This document shows positions 1 through 7,680 of a stretch of 12,060 bases of DNA, piece by piece. The DNA lies in contig CANHJJ010000036.1 in NCBI GenBank assembly GCA_947460565.1, forward strand, positions 1 through 12,060, read 5' to 3'. Within the stretch, counting starts at the first letter, position 1. Every line of letters starts with the position of its first letter. The stretch comes from Bacteroidota bacterium. Lineage in GTDB: Bacteria; Bacteroidota; Bacteroidia; UKL13-3. Below the pieces are notes generated by a model. The model was not told the DNA's origin. It did not search any database and was given only the letters and a program-made list of their open reading frames with translations. The position numbers and the translations under genes were made by a program.

Positions 1-1176
1 AATATCGATTTTACATACCGAGAATTTAGTATTAAGGATGCTGCCTTTAGTAAGCTGAAACCTGAACAAACATTGCTCACTCGGATAGAATATGATTATG
101 GCTTTTTAAGGCGTGTGTTTACTGCCAATACATATTTTCAGTTAGGTTCGGGCAATGAATTACGCAGGGATTACCAATACCTGGAAGTACCGGTTGGACA
201 AGGATTGTATGTATGGAAGGATTTTAATGGTGACGGCAAACAACAACTAAATGAATTTGTGATTGCCTCATTTGCTGATAGAAATTTGGCCAATTATATT
301 AGGGTGTTTTTACCAACTACCACACTTGTTAGGACTAACACTAACCAATTCAATCAAACATTAAATATAAACCCAGCAGCAATTTGGAACAACGCCAAAG
401 GATGGCAGAAATTTATGGCCAAATGGTATAACCAAACCGCCTTAAAGATTGATCGTAAAACACTGGCATCAAGTAATTTTGACTTTATCAATCCCTTTGC
501 AAATACACTTGATACGTCACTGATAAGTTTGGCTTCTTTGGTTAAAAATAGCTTGTTTTTCAATCGCAGTCATTCGGTATTTGGCTTTGATATAAATTAC
601 CAAGACAATAAAACACGTTCTTATTTAACCAATGGAATTGAATCACGAGAGCGAAATGAAAGGGGGATAAATCTTAGGTGGAATTTTAGCCGAGAATGGA
701 GTGTAAATGCCAGCCTAAATACTGGCAATCGTTCACTTTCTTCACAATTTTTCAGTTCTAATAATTACAATTATAACTACAATGAATTTAAGCCCAAATT
801 GATTTACCAAGCCACAACAAATTTTAGAGCAAGTTTTAATTATAGCTATTTTGAAGGGTTTAATAAAGATGTATTTGGAGGGCAGAAAGGAAATATCAGT
901 GAACTAGGTGCTGAAGGAAGATACAACATCACACAAGTCGGTGTGTTGAGTATTAGATATAGCTACTATGAGGTTAATTATACAGGAGAAGCTAGTGGTA
1001 ATTTAGCTTATGATATGTTACAAGGTTTTATCGTAGGCAAAAATCAATTGTGGAATATTAGCCTTCAACAACGCATTGGTCAGAGTCTTCAGTTGAACAT
1101 TAATTATGATGGTCGTCAATCAGGTAATTCAGATATGATACATATTGGTAGAATGGAAGCCAGGTATTTATTTTGA
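1..1176 (+). CDS. C-terminal part of a large outer-membrane beta-barrel-like protein (5' end outside window)
   Basis: The frame is open from base 1, so this is the last 391 residues of a longer protein; the TTG at 73 is only an internal codon. The sequence is rich in aromatic residues and in alternating polar/hydrophobic stretches such as KLIYQATTNFRASFNYSYF, which look like amphipathic beta strands. It ends in Arg-Tyr-Leu-Phe, and a terminal Phe is the usual recognition signature of barrels folded by BAM. Around fragment residues 74-86 lies DFNGDGKQQLNEF, which fits an EF-hand/dockerin-like calcium loop (Asp1, Asn3, Asp5, Gly6, Leu10, Glu12). I infer an outer-membrane location. I recall similar long uncharacterised Bacteroidota proteins but cannot name a function. 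No sign of damage; it ends at a TGA. Confidence 0.7.
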   Translation, partial: NIDFTYREFSIKDAAFSKLKPEQTLLTRIEYDYGFLRRVFTANTYFQLGSGNELRRDYQYLEVPVGQGLYVWKDFNGDGKQQLNEFVIASFADRNLANYIRVFLPTTTLVRTNTNQFNQTLNINPAAIWNNAKGWQKFMAKWYNQTALKIDRKTLASSNFDFINPFANTLDTSLISLASLVKNSLFFNRSHSVFGFDINYQDNKTRSYLTNGIESRERNERGINLRWNFSREWSVNASLNTGNRSLSSQFFSSNNYNYNYNEFKPKLIYQATTNFRASFNYSYFEGFNKDVFGGQKGNISELGAEGRYNITQVGVLSIRYSYYEVNYTGEASGNLAYDMLQGFIVGKNQLWNISLQQRIGQSLQLNINYDGRQSGNSDMIHIGRMEARYLF

Positions 1177-1217
1177 GTTTTATGTTTATACTTTTGTTAT
1201 AATTTGACTCGGATTTT

Positions 1218-1247
1218 TACTTTACTATAAAGTATTTGAATTTTTTT
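1218..1247 (+). terminator. Possible weak terminator after the barrel gene
   Basis: A 7-bp perfect stem (TACTTTA, loop CTA, TAAAGTA) is followed by TTTGAATTTTTTT. It lies 42 nt past the stop codon at 1176 and before the padR promoter, so the position suits a terminator. The stem is almost all A-T with a 3-nt loop, so it would be weak. Confidence 0.35.
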
Positions 1248-1257
1248 ATAGAAAAAC

Positions 1258-1287
1258 TTGCATTTTAAAAATTAATACATAGATTTG
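1258..1287 (+). promoter_or_regulatory. Bacteroidota-type promoter of the padR unit
   Basis: TAGATTTG at 1280-1287 matches the Bacteroidota -7 consensus TAnnTTTG exactly. A TTG (within CTTG) at 1258-1260 stands as the -33 element with a spacer of exactly 19 nt, the expected distance. This would start transcription at about 1293-1296, giving a leader of under 20 nt before the ATG at 1312. Both elements and the spacing are read directly from the sequence; activity is inferred. Confidence 0.6.
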
Positions 1288-1306
1288 TGATGTATTATAA
1301 ATCTAT
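1273..1306. promoter_or_regulatory. Overlapping palindromes over the padR promoter, likely autoregulatory operator
   Basis: Two perfect inverted repeats interlock here. The first is TAATACAT (1273-1280), 9 nt, ATGTATTA (1290-1297). The second is ATAGATTT (1279-1286), 12 nt, AAATCTAT (1299-1306). Together they cover the whole -7 element and the predicted transcription start. PadR proteins bind as dimers to dyads, often with ATGT/ACAT-type half sites, and commonly repress their own genes. The first dyad, with ACAT and ATGT half sites, is the better candidate. The alternative is chance pairing in AT-rich DNA, but two perfect 8-bp dyads in 34 nt make that less attractive. Confidence 0.55.
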
Positions 1307-1311
1307 ATATC

Positions 1312-1668
1312 ATGTCGTTTACACAAAAAGAATTATTGAAAGGAACATTGGGTCCCATTATATTAAAGCTACTTACCGAGAATAAGAAAATGTATGGTTA
1401 TGAAATAACCCAACATATAAAGGAAACAAGTGGAGGTAAGATTTTAATTAAAGAGGGTTCTTTGTATCCGGCCTTACACAAGTTAGAGGCTGATGGTCTG
1501 CTTGAAAGTGAAGAGTTAGCAGTTGGTGGCAGAACAAGAAAGTATTACAAGCTTACTACCAAAGGTAAAAAAGAATCCAAAGCAGCATCAGAAGAATTGT
1601 TGAGTTTTTTGCAAACTATCCATGCTATAATAAACCCTAATAAAATTTTGAGTCATGCCAGTATTTAG
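1312..1668 (+). CDS. PadR-family winged-helix transcriptional regulator
   Basis: A short 118-residue PadR-family protein. The winged-helix domain fills residues 6-85. It includes the family segment MYGYEITQHI (27-36), the recognition-helix region EGSLYPALHKLEADGLL (48-64), and the wing GGRTRKYYKLT (72-82). Only one helix follows (about 86-108), which places it with the short PadR group that dimerises through a single C-terminal helix. Such proteins are usually repressors that respond to a small molecule or to envelope stress. The start has no Shine-Dalgarno sequence but lies just downstream of a good promoter. Its last 14 bases overlap the start of the next gene, so the two are very probably translated together. 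It probably represses its own unit through the dyads at 1273-1306. The ligand is unknown. Confidence 0.93.
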   Translation: MSFTQKELLKGTLGPIILKLLTENKKMYGYEITQHIKETSGGKILIKEGSLYPALHKLEADGLLESEELAVGGRTRKYYKLTTKGKKESKAASEELLSFLQTIHAIINPNKILSHASI

Positions 1669-2269
1669 TAAAACACATGTAGAAATTATTGAAGAAAGAC
1701 TTCGCAAGTCGGGCCTACAAAATGAATCTATCATTCTTGATTTGATAGATCATTATTGTTGTATAGTGGAAGAAGAGATGGACAAAGGGCGCAGTTTTGA
1801 TGAGGCCTATACCAAAGCATGGAATTCCATTAGTCCCAATGGTACCATTGAAATTGAAGAGGAATTAATTTTTTTGTTAAATTTAAATAATCAAATCGTT
1901 ATGAAAAAAATCATGTATCTAAGTGGCTTCTTTGCTGCAAGCACCATCACGCTATCTTTTTTGTTCCGCACCTTAAATTGGCCCGGGGCAAGGGTTTTTC
2001 ACATTTTGGGATTTAGTTTTTTATTTATCACTTGCCTAATATTATTAGTCAATGCAATTAGAAATAAATCTAAATTATCTAAACAAGAAATGGCAAGGAT
2101 TGTCTCAGGAAACTCAGCCGCCTTTTTAATTTCACTGGGTAGTTTATTCAAATCTTTTTATATGCCAGGAGCGAATGTAATGATGCTCTTGGGCTTTGTG
2201 ATTTTGATTTCATTTTACATTCCTATGTTTTTTCATCATCTATATAAGCGTTCTTTAATAGAGGCTTAA
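1655..2269 (+). CDS. PadR-coupled four-helix membrane protein with internal duplication
   Basis: A 204-residue protein of unknown function. Residues 1-80 are a soluble, charged, probably helical domain (for example IILDLIDHYCCIVEEEMDKG). Four membrane segments follow at about 86-104, 111-133, 150-168 and 172-196. The membrane part is a tandem duplication with a 61-residue period: FRTLNWPGARVFHILGF (104-120) aligns with FKSFYMPGANVMMLLGF (165-181), both fitting F-[RK]-x4-PGA-x-V-x3-LGF. The preceding residues 91-103 and 152-164 also align. The gene starts inside padR (14-nt overlap, different frame). A soluble helical domain followed by membrane helices, next to padR, recalls the HAAS/DUF1700-type PadR partners, but that link is from layout only. 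The PGA hairpin also resembles segments I know from GldL-like Bacteroidota membrane proteins. I infer a membrane partner or target of the PadR protein. Confidence 0.85.
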   Translation: MPVFSKTHVEIIEERLRKSGLQNESIILDLIDHYCCIVEEEMDKGRSFDEAYTKAWNSISPNGTIEIEEELIFLLNLNNQIVMKKIMYLSGFFAASTITLSFLFRTLNWPGARVFHILGFSFLFITCLILLVNAIRNKSKLSKQEMARIVSGNSAAFLISLGSLFKSFYMPGANVMMLLGFVILISFYIPMFFHHLYKRSLIEA

Positions 2270-2286
2270 TTTAGATTAATACAGTC

Positions 2287-2323
2287 AAAAGTCCGCAGAA
2301 AATAATATCTGTGGACTTTTTTT
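2287..2323 (+). terminator. Rho-independent terminator of the padR unit
   Basis: Arms AAAAGTCCGCAG (2287-2298) and CTGTGGACTTTT (2309-2320) pair over 12 bp with one G-T wobble. The loop is 10 nt, and the T-tract (seven T in all) runs from the right arm to 2323. It lies 17 nt after the stop at 2269, so it ends the two-gene padR unit and separates it from acs. Confidence 0.85.
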
Positions 2324-2472
2324 AATTTATGTTAAGGCTTCTATATTTTCGGGAGGTAAGCAAATCTTTTAATCCATAAAACGCTACTATTTAATGATAC
2401 TTGTCTTATAAATCGCATTTTCATTTTTTAGAATTTCTTATATATTCGTTCTGTAAAAAAACAAAACAGAAA

Positions 2473-4410
2473 ATGAGTCAATCATATCGTATAAATAGCT
2501 TCGATGAATACAAAGAAGCATATCAAAAAAGTATTGATAATCCTGAACAGTTTTGGGGGGAAATTGCTGAGAATTTCACTTGGAGAAAAAAATGGGATAA
2601 GGTTTTGGAATGGAATTTTACTGAACCTAAAGTGGAGTGGTTTAAAGGTGGTAAATTAAACATTACTGAGAATTGTATCGACCGACATTTAGAAACTATG
2701 GGCGAGAAACCTGCCTTTATTTGGGAACCTAATCATCCAGAAGAAAGAGTAAGGGTTGTTACCTATAACCGTCTGCATAAAAGAGTTTGTCAGTTTGCAC
2801 AAGTACTAAAAAATAATGGCGTGAAAAAAGGTGACAGGGTTTGTATCTATATGGGCATGGTGCCTGAGCTAACTTATGCTGTTTTAGGTTGCGCTCGGAT
2901 TGGGGCAATTCATAGTGTTATCTTTGGGGGGTTTTCTGCCCAAAGCATTGCAGATAGGTTGGATGATGCGCAAGCTGAGTTTATTGTTACTTGTGATGGA
3001 GCTTTTCGTGGTGATAAAGTAATTCCTCTTAAGAGTGTGATTGATGATGCTTTAATTGGAAATAAAACCATAAAAAAAGTAATTGTTTACACACGTACAC
3101 GTACTCCTGTTTCTATGATAAAAGGTCGTGATGTGTGGTGGGAAGATGAAATGGAATTTGCCGAACACCAAGTTGAAAAAGATGGTGTAGTTAGTTTTCC
3201 TGCAGAAGAAATGGATGCGGAAGACCCATTGTTTATTTTATATACTTCTGGCTCTACAGGCAAACCAAAAGGGGTAGTGCATTCAAGTGCAGGTTATATG
3301 CTTTGGACGAATTATACCTTCAATAATGTTTTTCAATACAAGCAAGGGCAAGTACATTTTTGTACAGCCGATATTGGTTGGATTACAGGACATAGCTACA
3401 TTGTGTATGGTCCTTTAAGTGCAGGTGCCACATCGCTAATGTTTGAGGGTATACCTACTTATCCTGATGCAGGTCGTTTTTGGGATATTGTTCAAAAACA
3501 CAAAGTTAATATTTTATACACTGCGCCAACAGCCATTAGAAGTTTGATGGGATTTGGGTTAGCGCCATTGCAAGGAAAGGACCTAAGTAGTTTGCAAGTT
3601 CTTGGAACCGTTGGAGAACCTATTAATGAAGAAGCTTGGCATTGGTATAATGAAAACGTAGGTAAGAAGAATTGTCCTATAGTAGATACTTGGTGGCAAA
3701 CTGAAACAGGTGCTTGTATGATCAGTAATATGGCAGGAGTAACCCCTGCAAAACCAAGTTGGGCAACTTTGCCTATGCCAGGAGTACAGCCCATTTTGGT
3801 GGATGACAAAGGATATGAAGTCACAGAAAAAGATGAGAATGGGATGTTAAAAGGTAACCTATGTATCAAAGCACCTTGGCCAGCCATTCTAAGGACCACC
3901 TATGGTGATCATGAACGTTGCAGAACCAATTATTTTGCAACTTATCCAGGCCTGTATTTTACAGGTGATGGGGCTATCAAAGATGAAAATGGTTTTTATC
4001 GCATCACAGGTAGGGTAGATGATGTGTTGAATGTAAGCGGTCATCGAATAGGAACAGCAGAGGTTGAGAATGCCATCAATATGCACGCTGGTGTGGTTGA
4101 AAGTGCTGTAGTTGGTTATCCCCATGATGTGAAAGGTCAAGGTATATATGCATTTGTGATTGATAACAATACCCACAGTGATGATGAATTAACGCGTAAA
4201 GATATTTTGCAAACTGTTACTCGCATCATTGGTCCAATTGCTAAGCCCGATAAGATTCAATTTGTAAAAGGTTTGCCTAAAACCAGAAGTGGGAAAATCA
4301 TGCGAAGAATATTGCGCAAAATTGCTGAAGGCGAATTAGAAAACTTAGGGGATATTACTACTTTGTTAGACCCAAACGTGGTGGAAGATATTAAGAATGG
4401 TGCGCTTTAA
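2473..4410 (+). CDS. acs: Acetyl-CoA synthetase (AMP-forming)
   Basis: Joins acetate, ATP and CoA to acetyl-CoA through an acetyl-AMP intermediate in the cytoplasm. The 645 residues match the family's usual length (about 650). Visible motifs: phosphate-binding loop YTSGSTGKPKG (257-267); WWQTETG (407-413), where Trp408 corresponds to the tryptophan that limits the pocket to acetate; TGDG (497-500) with the ribose-binding Asp499; hinge GRVDDVLNVSGHR from Gly513; and KTRSGKIMRR, where Lys608 is the lysine that acetyltransferases modify to silence the enzyme. I chose the ATG at 2473 because MSQSYRINSFDEY is a normal N-terminus. The frame stays open to a TTG at 2401, but those 24 extra residues look non-coding. 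The gene stands alone between two hairpins. Close acyl-CoA synthetases such as propionyl-CoA synthetase are less likely given length and motifs. Confidence 0.96.
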   Translation: MSQSYRINSFDEYKEAYQKSIDNPEQFWGEIAENFTWRKKWDKVLEWNFTEPKVEWFKGGKLNITENCIDRHLETMGEKPAFIWEPNHPEERVRVVTYNRLHKRVCQFAQVLKNNGVKKGDRVCIYMGMVPELTYAVLGCARIGAIHSVIFGGFSAQSIADRLDDAQAEFIVTCDGAFRGDKVIPLKSVIDDALIGNKTIKKVIVYTRTRTPVSMIKGRDVWWEDEMEFAEHQVEKDGVVSFPAEEMDAEDPLFILYTSGSTGKPKGVVHSSAGYMLWTNYTFNNVFQYKQGQVHFCTADIGWITGHSYIVYGPLSAGATSLMFEGIPTYPDAGRFWDIVQKHKVNILYTAPTAIRSLMGFGLAPLQGKDLSSLQVLGTVGEPINEEAWHWYNENVGKKNCPIVDTWWQTETGACMISNMAGVTPAKPSWATLPMPGVQPILVDDKGYEVTEKDENGMLKGNLCIKAPWPAILRTTYGDHERCRTNYFATYPGLYFTGDGAIKDENGFYRITGRVDDVLNVSGHRIGTAEVENAINMHAGVVESAVVGYPHDVKGQGIYAFVIDNNTHSDDELTRKDILQTVTRIIGPIAKPDKIQFVKGLPKTRSGKIMRRILRKIAEGELENLGDITTLLDPNVVEDIKNGAL

Positions 4411-4424
4411 TAATTGATTTCTGC

Positions 4425-4462
4425 TTGCTTACCCATAGAAAGTAAGCAATTAGTAATTTTTT
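4425..4462 (+). terminator. Probable terminator downstream of acs
   Basis: A perfect 8-bp stem (TTGCTTAC at 4425-4432, GTAAGCAA at 4442-4449) with a 9-nt loop lies 15 nt after the acs stop. Six T residues (4457-4462) follow, but 7 nt after the stem, so termination may be partial. Confidence 0.5.
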
Positions 4463-4506
4463 ATTCCTGCTAGCACAATATTGATTATTTGGTCTTTATT
4501 TGGAGG

Positions 4507-6483
4507 ATGATAAATCAACTACCTAGTCGTAAAATTATTATTTTATTTCTGGTCCTTACATTATTTGTTAATTATAAAAGTAAAGCTCAGCACCAATGTT
4601 CGCTTTCTAAAAGAGCAGCACATTCAATTTTATTGAATAAATCCAATGCTAGTAATGAGCAAATGAACATTATGGAAAGATATGACGTAATCTTCCATGA
4701 ACTAGATTTAAATGTAGAAAGAACCTCTACCTATATTTCAGGAAGCGTAACGACCCTCGCTAAATCTAAGGTTTTTAAACTTGATACATTTATGTTTCAA
4801 TTGCATGCTAGTTTGATTTTAGATTCAGTTTTAGGTGCCAAAAATCAAAAGTTAAATTTTGTTAGACTTACTGATGTGGCTTTGGTTCTTTTAGATTCAT
4901 CTTATGCTTTGGACCAGTTTTTACAAGTTAAAATATACTACCATGGCACACCTCCGAGTGGCGCAAGTGCAGCCATTGGAAATGGGTTTAGCAACAAAGC
5001 TTCTCCAACTTATGCAAATCAAATCACTTGGAGTTTAAGTCAACCATACAGTGCATACGAATGGTGGCCTTGCAAGCAGTCATTGCAAGATAAAATAGAT
5101 TCTGTTTTTATTTCTGTGACAACCGATAGCACTAACAAAGTAGGTGCAAATGGATTGTTAAAAAGCATTACATCGAGACCTAATGGTAAAAGTACTTATC
5201 GATGGGAAACCAGATACAAAATGAATTATTATTTGGTAATGGTTACAGTGGGGCAATATACCGAATACAGAGCCTATGCTAAACCTAAGCAAATAGCAGA
5301 TAGCATTTTGATACAACATTATATTTATTCAAATCCAAAGGCTTATACAAACAATGTTAACAGCATCAATGCCACCGTTCCTTTGCTTGAATTGTTTTCA
5401 GATTTGTATGGTTTGTATCCATTTTATAAAGAAAAATACGGACATGTAATGGCGCCCTTTTCAGGAGGTATGGAGCACCAAACCATGACAAGTTTGGGTG
5501 TTATGGATTTTGGAATAGTAGCGCATGAGTTGGCGCACCAATGGTTTGGTGATAATGTTACCTGTGCCACTTGGAAAGACATTTGGTTAAACGAAGGATT
5601 CGCCACCTATTCAGAGTATTTAGCTGCTAAATATTTAACAGCAGCATCAAATACTACTACTGTTTTAAACTCCATGTTTAATGACGCTAAGAAATCGGAT
5701 GGTAATGTATATGTAACCGATACCACGAATGTTAATAGGATTTTCTCTAGTGATATTACCTATAACAAAGGAGGATCGGCTATTCGTGTTTTACATTATT
5801 TATTGGGAGATAGCCTGTTTTTCAAAGTTTGTAGACAATATCAAACTCAGAATGCAAATGGAAATGCTTCTACTTTTGATATGAACCAATTGGTAAACCA
5901 ACTGAGTGGAAAGAATTATAACTACTTTTTTAGCCAGTGGATTTATGGCAATGGCATTCCAAGTTATACAGTAAAATGGAACCAAATCGGAAGCAATTTT
6001 ATATTAGCTGTCGAACAATCAAATACTGCTGATCCATCTAATTTGTTTCAGTTACCTTTGCCTTTTTTAATTAAAAGCACTGCTGGTGATACCACTATTT
6101 ATGTTCAACAAGGGGAGGCGAAAAATATGTATAATTTCAATATTGGTAGAACCATTAATTCAATCGTGTTTGATAATGACAACTGGATTTTGAAATATGC
6201 CAGTTTAAGTAAAGACGCTACTTTGAGCGGAATTGAAGATCTATTTACTAACAATGGAATTAGAATCCAGCCGAATCCGGCATCAGCCAATGTATATGTT
6301 TCGGGAAACAATCTATTGCACGCCCAAGTTAGTTTATATGATATTCAAGGTCGTTTATGTTTAAGCACTATTCTCAATGGAAACGGTACTTTAGAATGTT
6401 CAAATTTAAATAGAGGCGTATACATTGCCATTGTCAAAAGCTGTGATGGTTTGGTTCACAAGCAAAAGCTTGTTTTGGAATAG
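4507..6483 (+). CDS. Secreted M1-family zinc aminopeptidase with T9SS sorting domain
   Basis: A 658-residue exported metallopeptidase. The signal peptide is Arg8/Lys9, a hydrophobic core at 10-21, and a likely cleavage after SKA (27) before QHQ. The M1 beta domain follows, then the catalytic domain: GGMEH (320-324, the GxMEN exopeptidase motif with His for Asn), HELAH (340-344) with zinc ligands His340 and His344 and catalytic Glu341, third ligand Glu363 in NEGFATYSEY, and Tyr419 in the conserved YNKGG. Residues about 585-658 (IRIQPNPASANVYV ... YIAIVKS ... KQKLVLE) form a type A C-terminal sorting domain, so it is exported by the type IX system and probably released or attached at the surface. 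It lacks the large C-terminal helical domain of PepN. ATG 4507 follows GGAGG with no spacer, too close for normal Shine-Dalgarno use; an in-frame TTG at 4489 is the only upstream option. Confidence 0.93.
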   Translation: MINQLPSRKIIILFLVLTLFVNYKSKAQHQCSLSKRAAHSILLNKSNASNEQMNIMERYDVIFHELDLNVERTSTYISGSVTTLAKSKVFKLDTFMFQLHASLILDSVLGAKNQKLNFVRLTDVALVLLDSSYALDQFLQVKIYYHGTPPSGASAAIGNGFSNKASPTYANQITWSLSQPYSAYEWWPCKQSLQDKIDSVFISVTTDSTNKVGANGLLKSITSRPNGKSTYRWETRYKMNYYLVMVTVGQYTEYRAYAKPKQIADSILIQHYIYSNPKAYTNNVNSINATVPLLELFSDLYGLYPFYKEKYGHVMAPFSGGMEHQTMTSLGVMDFGIVAHELAHQWFGDNVTCATWKDIWLNEGFATYSEYLAAKYLTAASNTTTVLNSMFNDAKKSDGNVYVTDTTNVNRIFSSDITYNKGGSAIRVLHYLLGDSLFFKVCRQYQTQNANGNASTFDMNQLVNQLSGKNYNYFFSQWIYGNGIPSYTVKWNQIGSNFILAVEQSNTADPSNLFQLPLPFLIKSTAGDTTIYVQQGEAKNMYNFNIGRTINSIVFDNDNWILKYASLSKDATLSGIEDLFTNNGIRIQPNPASANVYVSGNNLLHAQVSLYDIQGRLCLSTILNGNGTLECSNLNRGVYIAIVKSCDGLVHKQKLVLE

Positions 6484-6520
6484 TCCTACAAATAGAAGTT
6501 TTAGGCTATTAAATTTTATT
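6479..6520 (+). terminator. Weak hairpin over the stop codon of the M1 peptidase gene
   Basis: AATAG-T-CCTA (6479-6488) pairs with TAGG-CTATT (6502-6510) with one bulged T and a 13-nt loop. The run AAATTTTATTTT follows. The left arm includes the stop codon. It is a possible weak terminator; nothing better is visible before hldD. Confidence 0.35.
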
Positions 6521-6598
6521 TTCACAGGTAATTCAATTTTGGTTGATAAATGCAATCAAAAAAATTATGTTTTTTAGCAATAATCAGGTAATTTCTTT

Positions 6599-6631
6599 TT
6601 TGTCCTTAGCTATTATTTACCTATAAATTTG
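6599..6631 (+). promoter_or_regulatory. Candidate promoter of the hldD-kinase unit
   Basis: TAAATTTG (6624-6631) is an exact TAnnTTTG -7 element. TTTG at 6599-6602 gives a -33 element with a 21-nt spacer. The leader would be about 70 nt. A second, poorer candidate, TACTTTCG at 6694-6701 (one mismatch, no good -33), would place the start almost at the ATG. The rest of the 222-nt gap (6484-6705) shows only AT-rich sequence. Confidence 0.45.
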
Positions 6632-6705
6632 GATTGGGGTAATATTTCTTTTATGGTTATGTTCTAAAATCATAAAGTATTCGTACTTTTTTTTACTTTC
6701 GCCTA

Positions 6706-7674
6706 ATGATTATAGTAACAGGAGCCGAAGGTTTTATTGGCAGCTGCTTGGTGGCTAGACTTAACCAAGAAGGGTTTAGTGATATCGTATTGGTAGATGA
6801 TTTTGGGGTAATTGAAGGTAGAGAAAAAAATATTGAAGGCAAGAATTTTAAGTTGAAAGTTGAACGCAAAGATTTTATGCCTTGGTTGAAAAAAAATGCC
6901 AATCAAACAGAATTCGTTTTTCACATTGGTGCACGTACCGATACCACAGAAAAGGATGAGGCTATCTTCAAATTATTAAACTTAGATTTTAGTAAACAGC
7001 TTTTTGAAATTTGTGCGAATGAAGGGATTCCTATGGTTTATGCTTCGAGTGCTGCAACATATGGGGATGGCGCAAATGGCTATGATGATGATGTGAAAGA
7101 ATTGGAAAAATTGATGCCTATGAACCCTTATGGAAATAGTAAACATGATTTTGATAAATGGGCTTTGTCGCAAAGCAAACAGCCCTATTTTTGGGCAGGA
7201 TTGAAGTTTTTTAACGTATATGGTCCGAACGAATATCATAAGGCCCGCATGGCATCAGTAGTTTTTCATTCATACCATCAGATTAAAAATACGGGTAAAG
7301 TGAAGTTGTTCCGTTCGCATAGGGATGATTATAAAGATGGCGAACAAAAAAGAGATTTTATATATGTGAAAGATCTTTGTGATGTGTGTATGTATCTACT
7401 GCATAATCGGAAGCACTCAGGATTATACAATTTAGGAACAGGACATGCACGCACATGGAATGATTTGACAAAAGCTATTTTCAAAGCTTTGAACTTAGAA
7501 ATTAATATTGAATACGTTGATATTCCTGAAGATATAAGAGATACTTACCAGTATTTTACTGAGGCAAATATGAAAAAACTTCATGATATTGGCTATGACA
7601 ATGCCTTTACAAGTATTGAAGATGCAGTTGCCGATTATGTAAACAACTACCTAGAAACTGGCCATTACATTTAA
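6706..7674 (+). CDS. hldD: ADP-L-glycero-D-manno-heptose 6-epimerase
   Basis: Converts ADP-D-glycero- to ADP-L-glycero-beta-D-manno-heptose, the last step in making the activated heptose for the LPS inner core; cytoplasmic. It is a 322-residue extended short-chain dehydrogenase (E. coli HldD has 310). The Rossmann motif is GAEGFIG (6-12) with acidic Asp31/Asp32 after strand 2. YASSAATYG (112-120) supplies the active-site serine. Tyr142 and Lys146 form YGNSK. FFNVYGPNEYHK ends in Lys179, which corresponds to the second catalytic base of E. coli HldD and separates this family from GalE-like epimerases. The SHRDDYKDGEQKRDFIYVKD segment is also HldD-like. The sensor kinase gene begins 6 nt downstream, so the two are probably co-transcribed. 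No other heptose genes (hldE, gmhB) are in the window. Confidence 0.93.
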   Translation: MIIVTGAEGFIGSCLVARLNQEGFSDIVLVDDFGVIEGREKNIEGKNFKLKVERKDFMPWLKKNANQTEFVFHIGARTDTTEKDEAIFKLLNLDFSKQLFEICANEGIPMVYASSAATYGDGANGYDDDVKELEKLMPMNPYGNSKHDFDKWALSQSKQPYFWAGLKFFNVYGPNEYHKARMASVVFHSYHQIKNTGKVKLFRSHRDDYKDGEQKRDFIYVKDLCDVCMYLLHNRKHSGLYNLGTGHARTWNDLTKAIFKALNLEINIEYVDIPEDIRDTYQYFTEANMKKLHDIGYDNAFTSIEDAVADYVNNYLETGHYI

Positions 7675-7680
7675 AAGGTT

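Noticed and set aside
2441..2448. TATATTCG as a -7 element for acs
   Set aside because: One mismatch to TAnnTTTG and no TTG at the right distance. A similar one-mismatch site lies at 2344-2351, so in AT-rich DNA neither is convincing.
2401..2472. Possible N-terminal extension of acs from a TTG
   Set aside because: The 24 extra residues do not resemble Acs N-termini, while ATG 2473 gives the normal start and length.
3492..3899. 135-codon open frame on the minus strand inside acs
   Set aside because: Fully antisense to a strongly conserved gene; the translation shows no family features and is Cys- and Ile-rich as expected for a shadow frame. The same holds for the minus-strand frames at 3889-4176, 6982-7239 and 10578-10871.
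6525..6593. Direct repeat CAGGTAATT at 6525-6533 and 6585-6593, 60 nt apart
   Set aside because: Only 9 bp in an AT-rich intergenic region, with no further copies and no link to a promoter element; chance is enough.
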